Source of the DNA: RYN-111 sp963760125
Lineage (GTDB): Bacteria > Actinomycetota > Actinomycetes > Mycobacteriales > SCTD01
Assembly (NCBI GenBank): GCA_963760125.1
Contig: CAVXBV010000008.1
Location: 230,896 to 294,895 of the forward strand
Reading direction: 5' to 3'
Length of the DNA stretch: 64,000 nt
The position numbers were made by a program, and so were the translations under genes. The notes under the pieces are model-generated. The model was not told the DNA's origin, did not search any database, and saw only the letters and a program-made list of their open reading frames with translations. This document shows, piece after piece, positions 30,784-40,403 of this stretch (position 1 is the first letter of the stretch; each line of letters begins with the position of its first letter).

Positions 30784-31826
30784 GTGAGCGCTCTGCGCAC
30801 CAGCGCCCGCAGCTGCAGGGTGACGACCTCGGCGCGCTCGAGCATGACCATGTGGCCGGCACCCTCGACGACCACCAGCCGCGCTTGCGGCACGGCCGCG
30901 GCGATCTCGCGGCTGTGGTCGACGGGAGTGATCTTGTCGAGACTGCCCACCAGCACGAGGGTCTCGACCGCGTCGAGCACCGGCAGGGCCGCCAGGCGGT
31001 CGTGGTCGAGGAAGGTGTCGTAGAACTCGGCGATGACGTCGACGGGGGTGTCGGCGGTCATCTTCTCGACGAACTCGACGACGCTGGGGCTGACGTCCTG
31101 GCTCCCGAACGCCGCCCGTCGGCTGGCGACGAACGCCAGGTCGGTGCCGAGCCGCCGGCCGCTCTCGAACACCGCTGGGCGGCCTCGCACGCTGCGCGTG
31201 ACGAACGGCATCACGCGCTTGGTCACGCGGGTCATCGCTGCGGGGAGGCCGAAGGTCACCTCGGCCATCCGGCCCGGTGAGGTGGCGACCAGGGCGACCC
31301 CCCTGATCCGCGGGCCGAACAGGTCGGGGCGCTGCGCCGCGAGCGCCATGATCGTCATGCCGCCCATGGAGTGGCCGACGAGGACGACCGGCCCGGTGGG
31401 GGCGCAGGCGTCCAGGACGGTCAGCAGGTCGCGTCCGAGCTGGTCGATGGTCGCGTGGTGCGCCGGGCTGCGACCGCTCCGTCCGTGGGAGCGCTGGTCC
31501 CAGAAGACCAGCTTTCCCAGCTCTTCTCGCGCCAGGGCGAGGCGCTGGTAGTGCCAGACCGCCAGCTGGTTGGTGTAGCCGTGGCAGAAGACCACGGTCG
31601 CCTTCCCTCCTCCGACCTCCTCGACGTGGAGGGGGACGCCGTCCCCGGCCACGACGCGTCGTGTCCGGTCCGCGGGCAGCTCGAAGAACGGTTCGTCCCG
31701 CGCGGGATCGGGGCCGCTGCGGGTGCGTCCGATGACCCGCCGCTCCGCGGCCAGACCCACCGCGGCCCCCAGGGCGACGGCTCCGACCACCCCACCCACC
31801 AGACCGGCGGTGCGTCTGCGGCTCAT
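30780..31826 (-). CDS. Alpha/beta hydrolase with N-terminal membrane anchor
   Basis: A 348-residue hydrolase. Residues 7-27 form a hydrophobic signal anchor (AGLVGGVVGAVALGAAVGLAA). The fold is shown by VVFCHGYTNQLAVWHYQ (oxyanion loop), FWDQRSHGRSGRS, the nucleophile elbow GHSMGG with Ser153, GSLDKITPVDHS (acid) and GAGHMVMLE (His). The substrate is unknown. In actinomycetes this gene commonly sits between alr and tsaE, as here. It overlaps alr and the UDG gene by 4 bases each. Confidence 0.88.
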   Translation of the reverse strand: MSRRRTAGLVGGVVGAVALGAAVGLAAERRVIGRTRSGPDPARDEPFFELPADRTRRVVAGDGVPLHVEEVGGGKATVVFCHGYTNQLAVWHYQRLALAREELGKLVFWDQRSHGRSGRSPAHHATIDQLGRDLLTVLDACAPTGPVVLVGHSMGGMTIMALAAQRPDLFGPRIRGVALVATSPGRMAEVTFGLPAAMTRVTKRVMPFVTRSVRGRPAVFESGRRLGTDLAFVASRRAAFGSQDVSPSVVEFVEKMTADTPVDVIAEFYDTFLDHDRLAALPVLDAVETLVLVGSLDKITPVDHSREIAAAVPQARLVVVEGAGHMVMLERAEVVTLQLRALVRRALT

Positions 31827-32953
31827 GGCTGCCCCCCGGTGTGCACCCGCGGGACCCGCGCCCCGATCCTCGTCACGATCTCGTAGTCGATGGTCCCGAG
31901 CGCCGTGGCCCAGTCCTGCGCCGTCGGCTCACCGCGGTCACCCGGCCCGAAGACCAGCACCTCGTCACCGGCCGCGACCAGGTCCTCACCCACGTCCAGC
32001 ACGACCTGGTCCATGGACACCGTCCCCGAGATGCGCCGGCGCGCCCCGCCCAGCCACAGCTCGGCCGTGTTGGTCGCGGCACGAGGTATGCCGTCGCCGT
32101 ACCCGAGCGGGACCAGGGCGAGGGTGGTCTCGCGGTCGGTGAGGTAGCGGTGGACGTAACCGACCCCGGACCCGGCGGGGACGCGCTTGACGAGCGCCAC
32201 GTGGGACACGAGCGTCATCGCGGGACGCAAGCCGAGGTCGCCAGGCGCCCCGATCGCGGGAACCGGCGACAGGCCGTACGCCGCGAGCCCGACCCGCACG
32301 AGGTCGTGGTGAACGCTCGGGTCGGTCAGCGTCGCCGCGGAGTTGGCCAGGTGGCGCACCTCGGGCCGGAGCCCGAGGTCCTCCGCGACGCGCACCCCGG
32401 CCGTGAAGGCGGCGGCCTGCTCGACGTGCACCCGGTGGTCGGGCCCTTCCTCGCCGAAGGCGAGGTGGCTCCACAGGCCGGTGACCGCCACGGTCCCCTC
32501 GGCCTCGGCCGCAACGGCGGCGGTGCACAGGTCCGGCCAGTCCGTCGGGGTCGCGCCACCGCGCGACAGGCCGGTGTCGAGCTTGAGCTGGACGCGTGCG
32601 GGCCGACCCGCCTGACGAGCCGCCCGCTGGACGCGGGCCAGGCCGGCGAGGTCGTAGGCGCCGAGGTCGATGCCGGCGAGGACCGCCGGGAGCAGGTCGT
32701 CGGCCGGAGTGTGCAGCCAGGCGAGCACCGGGACCGTCAGCCCGGCCTCCCGCAGGGCGAGCGCTTCCTCGACGAACGCGACGCCCAGCCACGCGGCTCC
32801 CCCGGCGACGGCGGCCCGAGCGCTCGGGACCAGGCCGTGCCCGTAGCCGTCGGCCTTCACCACCACCATCACCTGCGCGACCCCGGTCCGGCGACGCAGC
32901 ACGCGCACGTTGTCGCGGATCGCGTCCAGGTCGACGTACGCCGCCGACCTCAC
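31823..32953 (-). CDS. alr: Alanine racemase
   Basis: PLP enzyme of 376 residues that makes D-alanine for peptidoglycan. Lys33 in VVVKADGYGHG binds PLP; the second-base Tyr lies in SGVGYVHRYLT near 265, and the C-terminal domain ends IDYEIVTRIGARVPRVH. Many upstream codons are open, but GTG 32953 is chosen because it overlaps the nnr stop (GTGA) and begins right at AAYVDLDAIRDNV, the family start. It works with glmS/glmM nearby in cell-wall precursor supply. Confidence 0.95.
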   Translation of the reverse strand: MRSAAYVDLDAIRDNVRVLRRRTGVAQVMVVVKADGYGHGLVPSARAAVAGGAAWLGVAFVEEALALREAGLTVPVLAWLHTPADDLLPAVLAGIDLGAYDLAGLARVQRAARQAGRPARVQLKLDTGLSRGGATPTDWPDLCTAAVAAEAEGTVAVTGLWSHLAFGEEGPDHRVHVEQAAAFTAGVRVAEDLGLRPEVRHLANSAATLTDPSVHHDLVRVGLAAYGLSPVPAIGAPGDLGLRPAMTLVSHVALVKRVPAGSGVGYVHRYLTDRETTLALVPLGYGDGIPRAATNTAELWLGGARRRISGTVSMDQVVLDVGEDLVAAGDEVLVFGPGDRGEPTAQDWATALGTIDYEIVTRIGARVPRVHTGGQP

Positions 32954-34314
32954 GGCCGCACCGCGCGCACCGCGGTGGGCCAGGCCTCCAGCAGCAGCGA
33001 GGCGCTGGTGGACGCGCCGCCGGCCGACAGCACGCCGGCCTGCCCGTGCAACCAGGCCCCGACGCTGCCGGCGTCCAGCGGGTCGAGGCCCTGGGCCAGC
33101 AGCGCCCCGACACCGCCGGCCAGCACGTCGCCCGACCCCGCCGTCGCGAGCACGGCCGAGCCGGTCGGGTTGATGCGCGCCGGGCCGGTGGGGCCGACGA
33201 CGACGGTGGCGTCGCCCTTGAGCAGGACGTGCACACCGAGGTCCTCGGCCAGCCGCCGGGCCGCGCCGATCCGATCGGGGCCGACCTCCGCCCCGAAGCG
33301 GGCGAACTCCCTGTCGTGCGGGGTGAGCAGCGTCGGGGCGGAACGACGACGCAGCCAGTCCGGGTGCGCCGCGGCGATCGTGAGCGCGTCGGCGTCGACG
33401 AGCACCGGGACGTCCTGGTCCAGGACGTGCGCGACGGTGTCGAGGTCGTCGGTGCCGAGGCCAGGTCCGACCACCCAGGCCTGCACCCGACCAGCGTCCT
33501 CGAGCGCGTCCGTGACGACCGCCTCCGGCCACCGGGCCCGCACGGCGTCCGCGGCGGCTCCGGCGTAGCGGACCATGCCGGCGCCGGCCCGGATCCCGGA
33601 CCCTACAGCGAGCACAGCCGCGCCCGGGTACGTCGTCGACCCCGCGGCCACGCCCAGCACACCGCGGCTGAACTTGTCGCTTGCCCGGTCGCTGCCAGGC
33701 AGGAGTCCCGCCACGTCGTCGGCGTCGAGGACGTCGACCGACGCCACGGGCAGGTCGAGTCCCAGGTCCACGAGCACGAGCTCGCCCACGTGGTCGCGGG
33801 CGAGCAGCAGGCCCGGCTTGAGGGACCCGAACGTGACGGTCACGTCGGCCCGTACGGCCCCCTCGTGCACCTCGCCGGTGTCGGCGTCCACCCCGCTCGG
33901 GACGTCGCAGGCGATGACCAGCGCGTCACCGAGGTCAGGCGCCGGCGTTCGCAGCGGACCCGCACCACCGAGGCCGACGAGCCCGTCGATCACCACCTCC
34001 GCGCCAGCGACCACCTCGCCGGTCCGTCCACCCGCGGCGACGAACGCGTCGAAGGCGTGGCCGACCGGGTCCCCGTGCAGCACCGCGACGACGGCCGCTC
34101 CCCGACGGGCGAGCCAGGCGCCGGCGTAGAGCGCGTCCGCGCCGTTGTTGCCCGTGCCGACCAGGAGGGCGACCCTCCCGCCGTACACCGCGGGGAGCCG
34201 TCGAGCGACCTCGACGGCGAGCGCTGTGGCCGCGCGCGCCATGAGCGGTGCGCCTGCGTCCAGCAGCGGCTGCTCGGCTGCACGGACCTGCAGGACGGTG
34301 TGGGCGTGCCTCAC
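32950..34314 (-). CDS. nnr: Bifunctional NAD(P)H-hydrate epimerase / ADP-dependent dehydratase
   Basis: Repairs hydrated NADH/NADPH. The 454-residue fusion has the epimerase (YjeF_N) in the first 195 residues (VALLVGTGNNGADALYAGAWLARRG; CDVPSGVDADTGEV) and the kinase-fold dehydratase (YjeF_C) after it (GRVQAWVVGPGLGTD; LLTPHDREFARF; ATAGSGDVLAGG with catalytic Asp). Both halves appear intact. It starts at GTG 34314, overlaps the acpS stop and overlaps alr by 4 bases. Confidence 0.93.
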   Translation of the reverse strand: MRHAHTVLQVRAAEQPLLDAGAPLMARAATALAVEVARRLPAVYGGRVALLVGTGNNGADALYAGAWLARRGAAVVAVLHGDPVGHAFDAFVAAGGRTGEVVAGAEVVIDGLVGLGGAGPLRTPAPDLGDALVIACDVPSGVDADTGEVHEGAVRADVTVTFGSLKPGLLLARDHVGELVLVDLGLDLPVASVDVLDADDVAGLLPGSDRASDKFSRGVLGVAAGSTTYPGAAVLAVGSGIRAGAGMVRYAGAAADAVRARWPEAVVTDALEDAGRVQAWVVGPGLGTDDLDTVAHVLDQDVPVLVDADALTIAAAHPDWLRRRSAPTLLTPHDREFARFGAEVGPDRIGAARRLAEDLGVHVLLKGDATVVVGPTGPARINPTGSAVLATAGSGDVLAGGVGALLAQGLDPLDAGSVGAWLHGQAGVLSAGGASTSASLLLEAWPTAVRAVRP

Positions 34315-34667
34315 GTCCCGCTCTCGGCGACGACGAACGCCGTCGCGATGCCGGCGTCGTGGCTGATGGACACGTGCCAGCGCGTGATGCCGAGCCGGGT
34401 GGCGAGCTCCAGCGCCCGACCCGTGATCAGCAGGACCGGCTTGCCGTTCTCCTCGTTGACGATCTCGGCCTCGGTCCAGTCCAGACCCGGCGCGCCGAGC
34501 ACCTTCGCCGCGGCCTCCTTGGCCGCGAAGCGCCCGGCCAGCGAGTCGATCCGCTCGGCCTCCTGCTCGGCCGGCGTGAACAGCCGCCCCAGCAGAGCCG
34601 GGGTGCGCTCCAGGGACTTGGCCAGCCGAGCCACCTCGACCACGTCGACACCGATACCGACGATCAT
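34311..34667 (-). CDS. acpS: Holo-[acyl-carrier-protein] synthase
   Basis: Attaches 4'-phosphopantetheine from CoA to ACP serine. The 118-residue protein carries the two conserved blocks: IVGIGVDVVEVAR with Asp8, and RFAAKEAAAKVLG with Glu51, the metal ligands. Its end, WHVSISHDAGIATAFVVAE, is typical. It is first in the run acpS-nnr-alr-hydrolase-UDG-tsaE joined by overlaps, and follows glmS by 37 bases. Confidence 0.95.
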   Translation of the reverse strand: MIVGIGVDVVEVARLAKSLERTPALLGRLFTPAEQEAERIDSLAGRFAAKEAAAKVLGAPGLDWTEAEIVNEENGKPVLLITGRALELATRLGITRWHVSISHDAGIATAFVVAESGT

Positions 34668-34704
34668 GCCGGGGCCCCGGGGCGTCGTGCGCGCAGTGAG
34701 GTGC

Positions 34705-36534
34705 TCATTCGACGGTCACCGACTTCGCGAGGTTGCGGGGTTGGTCGACGTCCAGCCCGCGGGCCCGCGCCACCTCGGCGGACAGCACCTGCATCGGCAC
34801 GATCATGAGCAGCGGCGTCAGCAGCGACTTGGTGTCGGGGATGCGGATGATCGTGTCGGCGTACGGCGTCACGCTCTCGTCTCCGTCGGTCGCGATGACG
34901 ATGGTGCGGGCTCCCCGCGCCCGTACCTCCTGGATGTTGTTGACCAGTTTGGCCTGCAGCGCGTGACGCGGGGCGAGCACGACCACCGGGGTCCCCTCTT
35001 CGATCAGCGCGATGGGTCCGTGCTTGATCTCCCCCGCGGGGAAGCCCTCCGCCCCGATGTAGGCGAGCTCCTTGAGCTTCAGGGCCCCCTCGAGCGCCAT
35101 CGGGAAGCCGACGTGCCGGCCGAGGAACAGCACCCGCTCCTCCTCGATGAGGGTCCGGGCGAGCTCCCGCACCGGCTCCATGCGGTCCAGCACCTGCTGG
35201 ATGAGCTCGGGCATCTCGGCGAGGTCCGCCATGTGCGCGCGCACCTCGTCGGGGTCGCGGGTGCCGCGCACCTGCGAGAGGTAGAGCCCGACGACGTAGA
35301 CCGCGGCGAGCTGGGCCATGACGGCCTTGGTCGAGGCGACCGCGACCTCAGGACCACCGCGCGTGTAGAAGACCGCGTCGCTCTCGCGACTGACCGTCGA
35401 GCCGACGGTGTTGGTGATCGCCAGCACCCAGGCGCGCTGCGAGCGGGCGTGCCGCAGGGCCTCCAGGGTGTCTGCGGTCTCACCGCTCTGGCTGATCGCG
35501 ATGACCAGGGTGTTGCGGCCGATGACCGGGTCGCGGTAGCGGAACTCGCTGGCCATCTCGACGTGGACGGGCAGCCGGCACCAGCGCTCGATGGCGTACT
35601 TCCCGACCAGCCCGGAGTGGTAGGAGGAGCCGCACGCGATGATGACGACCTGCTCGATGCCGCGGATGTCCTCGTCGCTCATGGCCAGCTCGTCGAGGTG
35701 CAGCAGCCCGTCGGCCGTCATCCGGCCCCCGAGGGTCTCGCGCACTGCGGCCGGCTGCTCCTCGATCTCCTTGAGCATGAAGAACTCGTAGCCGCCCTTC
35801 TCGGCGGCCTCGGTGTCCCAGTCCACGTGGTAGGTGTCGCCCTCGACCGGCGTCCCGGCCAGGTCGGTGATGACGACGCCTTCGCGCCGCAGCTCGACGA
35901 CCTGGTCCTGGTCGACGGCGAGCGCCGTACGGGTGTGGCCGATGAACGCCGTCACGTCGGAGCCCAGGAAGTTCTCCCCTTCGCCGAGCCCAACGACCAG
36001 CGGCAGGTTGCGGCGCGCGGCGACGATCAGCCCGGGCTCGTCCCGGTGGGCGACGACGAGGACGAACGACCCCTCCAGGTCCTTGCAGATGCTCCGGACG
36101 GTGGCGGCCAGGTCTCCGTCGTACCGCTCCTCCACGAGGTGGGCGACCACCTCCGTGTCGGTCTCGGACCGGCGCTCGTGCCCGCGCTCCTCGAGCCCCG
36201 CGACGAGCTTCTCGAAGTTCTCGATCGTGCCGTTGTGCACCACGGCGACGGCGCCGGAGCAGTCGACGTGCGGGTGGGCGTTGCGGTCGGTCGGCGCGCC
36301 GTGCGTCGCCCAGCGGGTGTGGCCGATGCCGAGGGTCCCGCTCAGGGTTCGGTCGGCGAGCTCCTTCTCGAGGTTGGCGAGCTTCCCGGACTTGCGATCG
36401 ACCTGCAGCACCCCGTCCGGCGACAGCACGGCCACGCCTGCGCTGTCGTAACCGCGGTACTCCAGCCGACGCAGACCCGCCAGCACGACCTCCAGGGCCT
36501 GCTGGTCACCGACGTACCCCACGATCCCGCACAT
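34705..36534 (-). CDS. glmS: Glutamine-fructose-6-phosphate aminotransferase
   Basis: First step of UDP-GlcNAc synthesis: fructose-6-P plus glutamine gives glucosamine-6-P. The 609-residue length equals E. coli GlmS. Cys2 of MCGIVGYVG becomes the N-terminal nucleophile; the amidotransferase domain runs to about 240 and the two SIS domains contain CGSSYHSG, SQSGETADTLEAL and the end LARGLDVDQPRNLAKSVTVE. ATG 36534 is set by the need to expose Cys. It lies only 10 bases behind pepN, leaving no room for a glmS ribozyme. It pairs with glmM, upstream on the same strand. Confidence 0.97.
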   Translation of the reverse strand: MCGIVGYVGDQQALEVVLAGLRRLEYRGYDSAGVAVLSPDGVLQVDRKSGKLANLEKELADRTLSGTLGIGHTRWATHGAPTDRNAHPHVDCSGAVAVVHNGTIENFEKLVAGLEERGHERRSETDTEVVAHLVEERYDGDLAATVRSICKDLEGSFVLVVAHRDEPGLIVAARRNLPLVVGLGEGENFLGSDVTAFIGHTRTALAVDQDQVVELRREGVVITDLAGTPVEGDTYHVDWDTEAAEKGGYEFFMLKEIEEQPAAVRETLGGRMTADGLLHLDELAMSDEDIRGIEQVVIIACGSSYHSGLVGKYAIERWCRLPVHVEMASEFRYRDPVIGRNTLVIAISQSGETADTLEALRHARSQRAWVLAITNTVGSTVSRESDAVFYTRGGPEVAVASTKAVMAQLAAVYVVGLYLSQVRGTRDPDEVRAHMADLAEMPELIQQVLDRMEPVRELARTLIEEERVLFLGRHVGFPMALEGALKLKELAYIGAEGFPAGEIKHGPIALIEEGTPVVVLAPRHALQAKLVNNIQEVRARGARTIVIATDGDESVTPYADTIIRIPDTKSLLTPLLMIVPMQVLSAEVARARGLDVDQPRNLAKSVTVE

Positions 36535-36544
36535 GCCGCAGAGG

Positions 36545-38980
36545 CTATCCCGCGGCCCGGGCAGCGAGCGCACGACGCAGGTCGTCACCCTGCTCGAGCA
36601 GCGCCCGACGCAGACCTGGCGGGAGGTCGTCGCGCGCCAGGAGGGCGTCGACGCGGTCGAGCACGTCCTCCCGCACCAAGGTGGACGGGAACAGGGACAC
36701 GCTGAGCGACGACGCCAGCTGCGGCGACAACCGCTCCCACAACTGGGGAACGACCTCCAGGTAGGCGTCGACGTACGGCGCCAAGAGGGCGTCCTGACCG
36801 TGCTGCCAGAACGCCTGGCCCAGATGTCGCGCCTGGGAGTTGGTCGCGGTGCCGCCGACGAGCACCTCCCAGCTCCGGGCCTTGCTGCCGGCGTCCGGCA
36901 GGGCAGCGATGGCCGCCTCGGCCCGCACCTGCCCGCTCGCCGTGCGGTCCTCGACGAGCTCGAGGGCGATCTCCTGCTCCCCCAGCGCCCCGAGCACCGC
37001 CGCGCGACGGACGACGTGCCAGCGCAGCTCGCGGTCCACGACCAACCCCGTCGGGACACCGGTGCCGTCCAGCAGGCCGTGCAGCAGCCGCACGTCGCTG
37101 GTTGCCGAGACGGTCGCCCGCACCCGCTCGAGCTGCAGGTCGCTGCCGGTCTCGACGGGGGCGTCCCAGCACCGCGCGGCGATCCGGTCCAGGAGCTCGC
37201 GCTGCTCGGCGGCCGGCGCGTAGAACGCCGCCGAGCGCACGGCCTGCTCGAGCAGGGTCCCCGTCAGCGCCGGGTCGCTCTCCGCGACGACGCCCGCCAG
37301 CACCGCACCCACGTGGTCGCGGGCGGGCAGCTCGCCGTCTCGGGTGGCGTCCCACAGCCCGCCCCAGCACAGCGCGCGAGCCAGCCGGTCCTCGAGGACG
37401 GCGAGCCGCGACAACACCGTCGCGAGGGAGCGGTCGTCGAAGCGCAGCTTGGCGAAGGTGAGGTCGCCGTCGTTGACGAGCACCAGGTCTGCGGGCTGCA
37501 CGCCTGGCACGACCGTCGCGGCCCCCGAGACCTCCACCCGCACCCGGTCCCGCAGGACGAGCCGACCGTCGACGTCGACGTACGTGCCCACCTGGACCAC
37601 GTGGTCGCGCAGGATCTCCCCCTCCTGCTGCACCTGCAGCCCGTGCTCGGTCCACACCGGGCGCAGGGTGCTGACCCCGCTGGTCTCGAGCCAGCTGGCC
37701 GCCCACGGGCCCAGGTCGCGCCCGCTCGCGCGCTCGAGCTCGACGAGCAGGTCCCGCAGGTCGGTGTTGCCGAACGCGTGCGTCGCCAAGTAGGTCCGCA
37801 GGCCGTCGAAGAACGCGTCCTCACCCACGAAGGCGACCAGCTGTCGCAGGACCGAGGCGCCCTTGGCGTAGGAGATGCCGTCGAAGTTCAGCAGCGCCGC
37901 CCGGTTGTCCGGGACGGGTCCTTCGATGGGGTGGGTCGTCGGCAGCTGGTCCGCCCGGTAGCCCCACGCCTTGCGTCCTACGCAGAAGTCGGCCCAGGCG
38001 CCGTCGAAGCGGGTGGCCTCGTCGGTGGTGTCGACCCCGAGGAACTCCGCGAACGACTCGTTGAGCCAGATCCCGTCCCACCACCGCATCGTCACGAGGT
38101 CGCCGAACCACATGTGGGCCATCTCGTGCGCGATCACCTGCGCCCGCAGCCGACGGTTCCCCTCCGTGGTGCGGGACCGGTGGAGGAACAGCTCGTCGCT
38201 GAACGTCACCATGCCGGGGTTCTCCATCGCGCCGGCGTTGAACTCCGGGACGAAGACCTGGTCGTAGGTGTCGCCGAACGGGTACCGCGAGCCGAACACC
38301 CGCTGCTGGTGGGCGAAGCAGTCGCGGGTGACCTGCAGGAGCTCGTCGCTGTCGAGCGCCTCGGCGAGCGAGGCGCGGCACCACAGCCCGAGCTCGATCC
38401 CGTCGTACCAGTCGGTCACGCCGTGCCAGGGCCCGGCGGCGAGCGTCACCATGTACGTCGAGAGCGGCAGCGAGGTGGCGAAGGCGTAGCGCCCGTCGAC
38501 CACGGACGCGCGGGTGTTGGACAGCACCCGGTGTCCGTCTGGCGCGCGGACCGTCAGGGTCACCGGCGCCTTGAGGTCGGGCTGGTCGAAGCAGGCGAAG
38601 ATCCGCTGGGCGTCGTCGAGGAACGCCTGCGCGTAGACGTAGACCTCGTCGTCCACGGGGTCGACGAACCGGTGCAGGCCCTCGCCGCTGCGGGTGTAGG
38701 CGCACTCCGCCGTCACCTGCGCGACGTGCTCCCCGTCGAGCCCCTCGAGCGCGAACCGGTTGCCCTCCAAGGCGATCGGACGGCCGTCGAGCGTGGCCTC
38801 CAGCACCCGCGCGCAGTCGAGCTCGAGGAAGGACTGCGCGCCCGGCGTCGCCGTGAACCGCACCCTGCTGCTCGACCGGAACGTGTTCGGACCACCCGTC
38901 AGGTCGAGCTCGAGGTCGTAGCCGGTGACGGTCAGGACCGCGGACCGCTCAGCGGCCTCGACACGGGTGAGGTTGCGCAT
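36545..38980 (-). CDS. pepN: Aminopeptidase N (M1 family)
   Basis: Zinc aminopeptidase of 811 residues, cytoplasmic, cleaving N-terminal residues from peptides. The exopeptidase motif GAMEN is at 250-254, the zinc site HEMAH (His285, His289, catalytic Glu286) with Glu308 in NESFAEF, and the C-terminal helical ERAP1-like domain starts near 500. The start MRNLTRVEAAERS is standard for actinobacterial PepN. It is placed between glmM and glmS, an order seen in other actinomycetes. Confidence 0.95.
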   Translation of the reverse strand: MRNLTRVEAAERSAVLTVTGYDLELDLTGGPNTFRSSSRVRFTATPGAQSFLELDCARVLEATLDGRPIALEGNRFALEGLDGEHVAQVTAECAYTRSGEGLHRFVDPVDDEVYVYAQAFLDDAQRIFACFDQPDLKAPVTLTVRAPDGHRVLSNTRASVVDGRYAFATSLPLSTYMVTLAAGPWHGVTDWYDGIELGLWCRASLAEALDSDELLQVTRDCFAHQQRVFGSRYPFGDTYDQVFVPEFNAGAMENPGMVTFSDELFLHRSRTTEGNRRLRAQVIAHEMAHMWFGDLVTMRWWDGIWLNESFAEFLGVDTTDEATRFDGAWADFCVGRKAWGYRADQLPTTHPIEGPVPDNRAALLNFDGISYAKGASVLRQLVAFVGEDAFFDGLRTYLATHAFGNTDLRDLLVELERASGRDLGPWAASWLETSGVSTLRPVWTEHGLQVQQEGEILRDHVVQVGTYVDVDGRLVLRDRVRVEVSGAATVVPGVQPADLVLVNDGDLTFAKLRFDDRSLATVLSRLAVLEDRLARALCWGGLWDATRDGELPARDHVGAVLAGVVAESDPALTGTLLEQAVRSAAFYAPAAEQRELLDRIAARCWDAPVETGSDLQLERVRATVSATSDVRLLHGLLDGTGVPTGLVVDRELRWHVVRRAAVLGALGEQEIALELVEDRTASGQVRAEAAIAALPDAGSKARSWEVLVGGTATNSQARHLGQAFWQHGQDALLAPYVDAYLEVVPQLWERLSPQLASSLSVSLFPSTLVREDVLDRVDALLARDDLPPGLRRALLEQGDDLRRALAARAAG

Positions 38981-39007
38981 GCGCCAGACCCTAGAGCCAG
39001 TTCCTGC

Positions 39008-40339
39008 TCAACCCGCGACGACGAGCGCCAGACGTTCCGCCACCTGCGTGGCCTGCTCCTCAGTGGGCGCCTCGACCATGACGCGGACGAGCGCCTCGGT
39101 GCCGGACGGGCGCAGCAGCACCCGCCCCGCGCCGCTCAGCGCCGCTTCCTCCTGAGCCACCGCCTCGAGCACCTCCGGCGCGTGGGCGCGCGCCCGCTCT
39201 GCCTGGACGTTGAGGAGTACCTGCGGCAACAGGGTCACGACGTCGGCCAGCTCCGCCACCGCCGCCCCCGTGCGGGCCATCCGGTCCATCACCTGGAGCG
39301 CGGTGAGCAGCCCGTCGCCGGTCGTGGCGTAGTCCCGCAGGACGACGTGGCCGCTCTGCTCCCCGCCGAGGAGGTGGTCGCCGGCGAGCATCGCCTCGAG
39401 GACGTAGCGGTCGCCGACCGCCGTGGTGACGACCTGGATGCCGGCGGCGATCATCGCGTGGTGCAGCCCGAGGTTGCTCATCACGGTGGCCACCAGCACG
39501 TCCGACCCGGCCAGACCGGCGTCCCGACGGCCCAGGGCCAGCAGCCCCAGCACCTGGTCGCCGCTGAGCACCCGCCCGGCGGCGTCGACCACGATGCAGC
39601 GGTCGGCGTCGCCGTCGTGGGCGATCCCGAGGTCGGCACCGAGCGCAACGACCGCCGCCGCCAGCGACTCCGGATGGGTCGCGCCGCAGGCGTCGTTGAT
39701 GAGCGAGCCGTTGGATTCGCAGTGGATCGCCGTCACCCGCGCGCCCGCGCGGCGGTAGGCCTCCGGGGCCAGCCGCGACGCGGCCCCCTGCGCCCCGTCG
39801 ACGACGACGTGCAGGCCGCTGAGAGACCCCACGCTGGCGACGAGGTCAGCGAGGTAGGCCTCGACCCGCTGCGGCCGGTTGTCGGCGTTCGACCGACCCA
39901 CGCCCAGCCCGGCCGGACGGGCCCACGGGGTGCTCAGGGCGAGCTCGAGGGCGTCCTCCTCGGCATCGGTGAGCTTGCGGCCCCCCCGCGCGAAGAGCTT
40001 CAGCCCGTTGTCCTGGACCGCGTTGTGCGACGCGGTGATCGCCAGCCCCAGGACGGCCTCCCAGCGGTGGGTGGCGTGCGCCACCAGCGGGGTCGGAGCG
40101 ACCCCGAGGCGCGTGACGTCGCACCCGGCGCTCGTGAAGCCGGCCACGGCCGCCGCCTCGAGCATCTCCCCCGACGGTCGCGTGTCCCGCCCGATCACCA
40201 CGACGGGCCGGCTGCCGGGCGGCGCCTGCGCGACCGCGGCCGCGCCGGCTGCCCCCGTCAGGCGCAGGGCGAGGTCGGGGGTGAGGACGTCCCCGTTCGC
40301 CAGTCCACGGATCCCGTCAGTGCCGAAGAGCCGAGCCAT
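39008..40339 (-). CDS. glmM: Phosphoglucosamine mutase
   Basis: Interconverts glucosamine-6-P and -1-P for UDP-GlcNAc. The 443-residue protein starts MARLFGTDGIRG, has the phosphoserine loop TASHNAVQDNG (Ser104), metal loop HDGDADRC, sugar loop GEQSGHV and phosphate site RPSGTEALVRVM. The active loop reads HNAVQDNG where most GlmM have HNPMPDNG, a mild variation. ATG 40339 is preferred to an in-frame start at 40357 because AGGAGG stands 7 bases before it. It follows the rpsI terminator. Confidence 0.95.
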   Translation of the reverse strand: MARLFGTDGIRGLANGDVLTPDLALRLTGAAGAAAVAQAPPGSRPVVVIGRDTRPSGEMLEAAAVAGFTSAGCDVTRLGVAPTPLVAHATHRWEAVLGLAITASHNAVQDNGLKLFARGGRKLTDAEEDALELALSTPWARPAGLGVGRSNADNRPQRVEAYLADLVASVGSLSGLHVVVDGAQGAASRLAPEAYRRAGARVTAIHCESNGSLINDACGATHPESLAAAVVALGADLGIAHDGDADRCIVVDAAGRVLSGDQVLGLLALGRRDAGLAGSDVLVATVMSNLGLHHAMIAAGIQVVTTAVGDRYVLEAMLAGDHLLGGEQSGHVVLRDYATTGDGLLTALQVMDRMARTGAAVAELADVVTLLPQVLLNVQAERARAHAPEVLEAVAQEEAALSGAGRVLLRPSGTEALVRVMVEAPTEEQATQVAERLALVVAG

Positions 40340-40361
40340 CGCCGTACCTCCTGACATGCCG

Positions 40362-40393
40362 CGAGGCGGCCCCCTGAACCGGGGGCCGCCTCG
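40362..40393 (-). terminator. Terminator of the rplM-rpsI operon
   Basis: A 13-base perfect stem (40362-40374 with 40381-40393) and 6-base loop lie 10 bases after the rpsI stop and before glmM. Confidence 0.85.
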
Positions 40394-40403
40394 AGCGGAC
40401 GGG

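Noticed and set aside
36535..36544. glmS ribozyme
   Set aside because: Only 10 bases separate pepN and glmS, so there is no room for it.
27890..40354. Plus-strand open frames of 965-1369 codons opposite alr, glmS, pepN, glmM and others
   Set aside because: Antisense shadows of well-supported minus-strand genes; low-complexity translations and no ribosome-binding sites.
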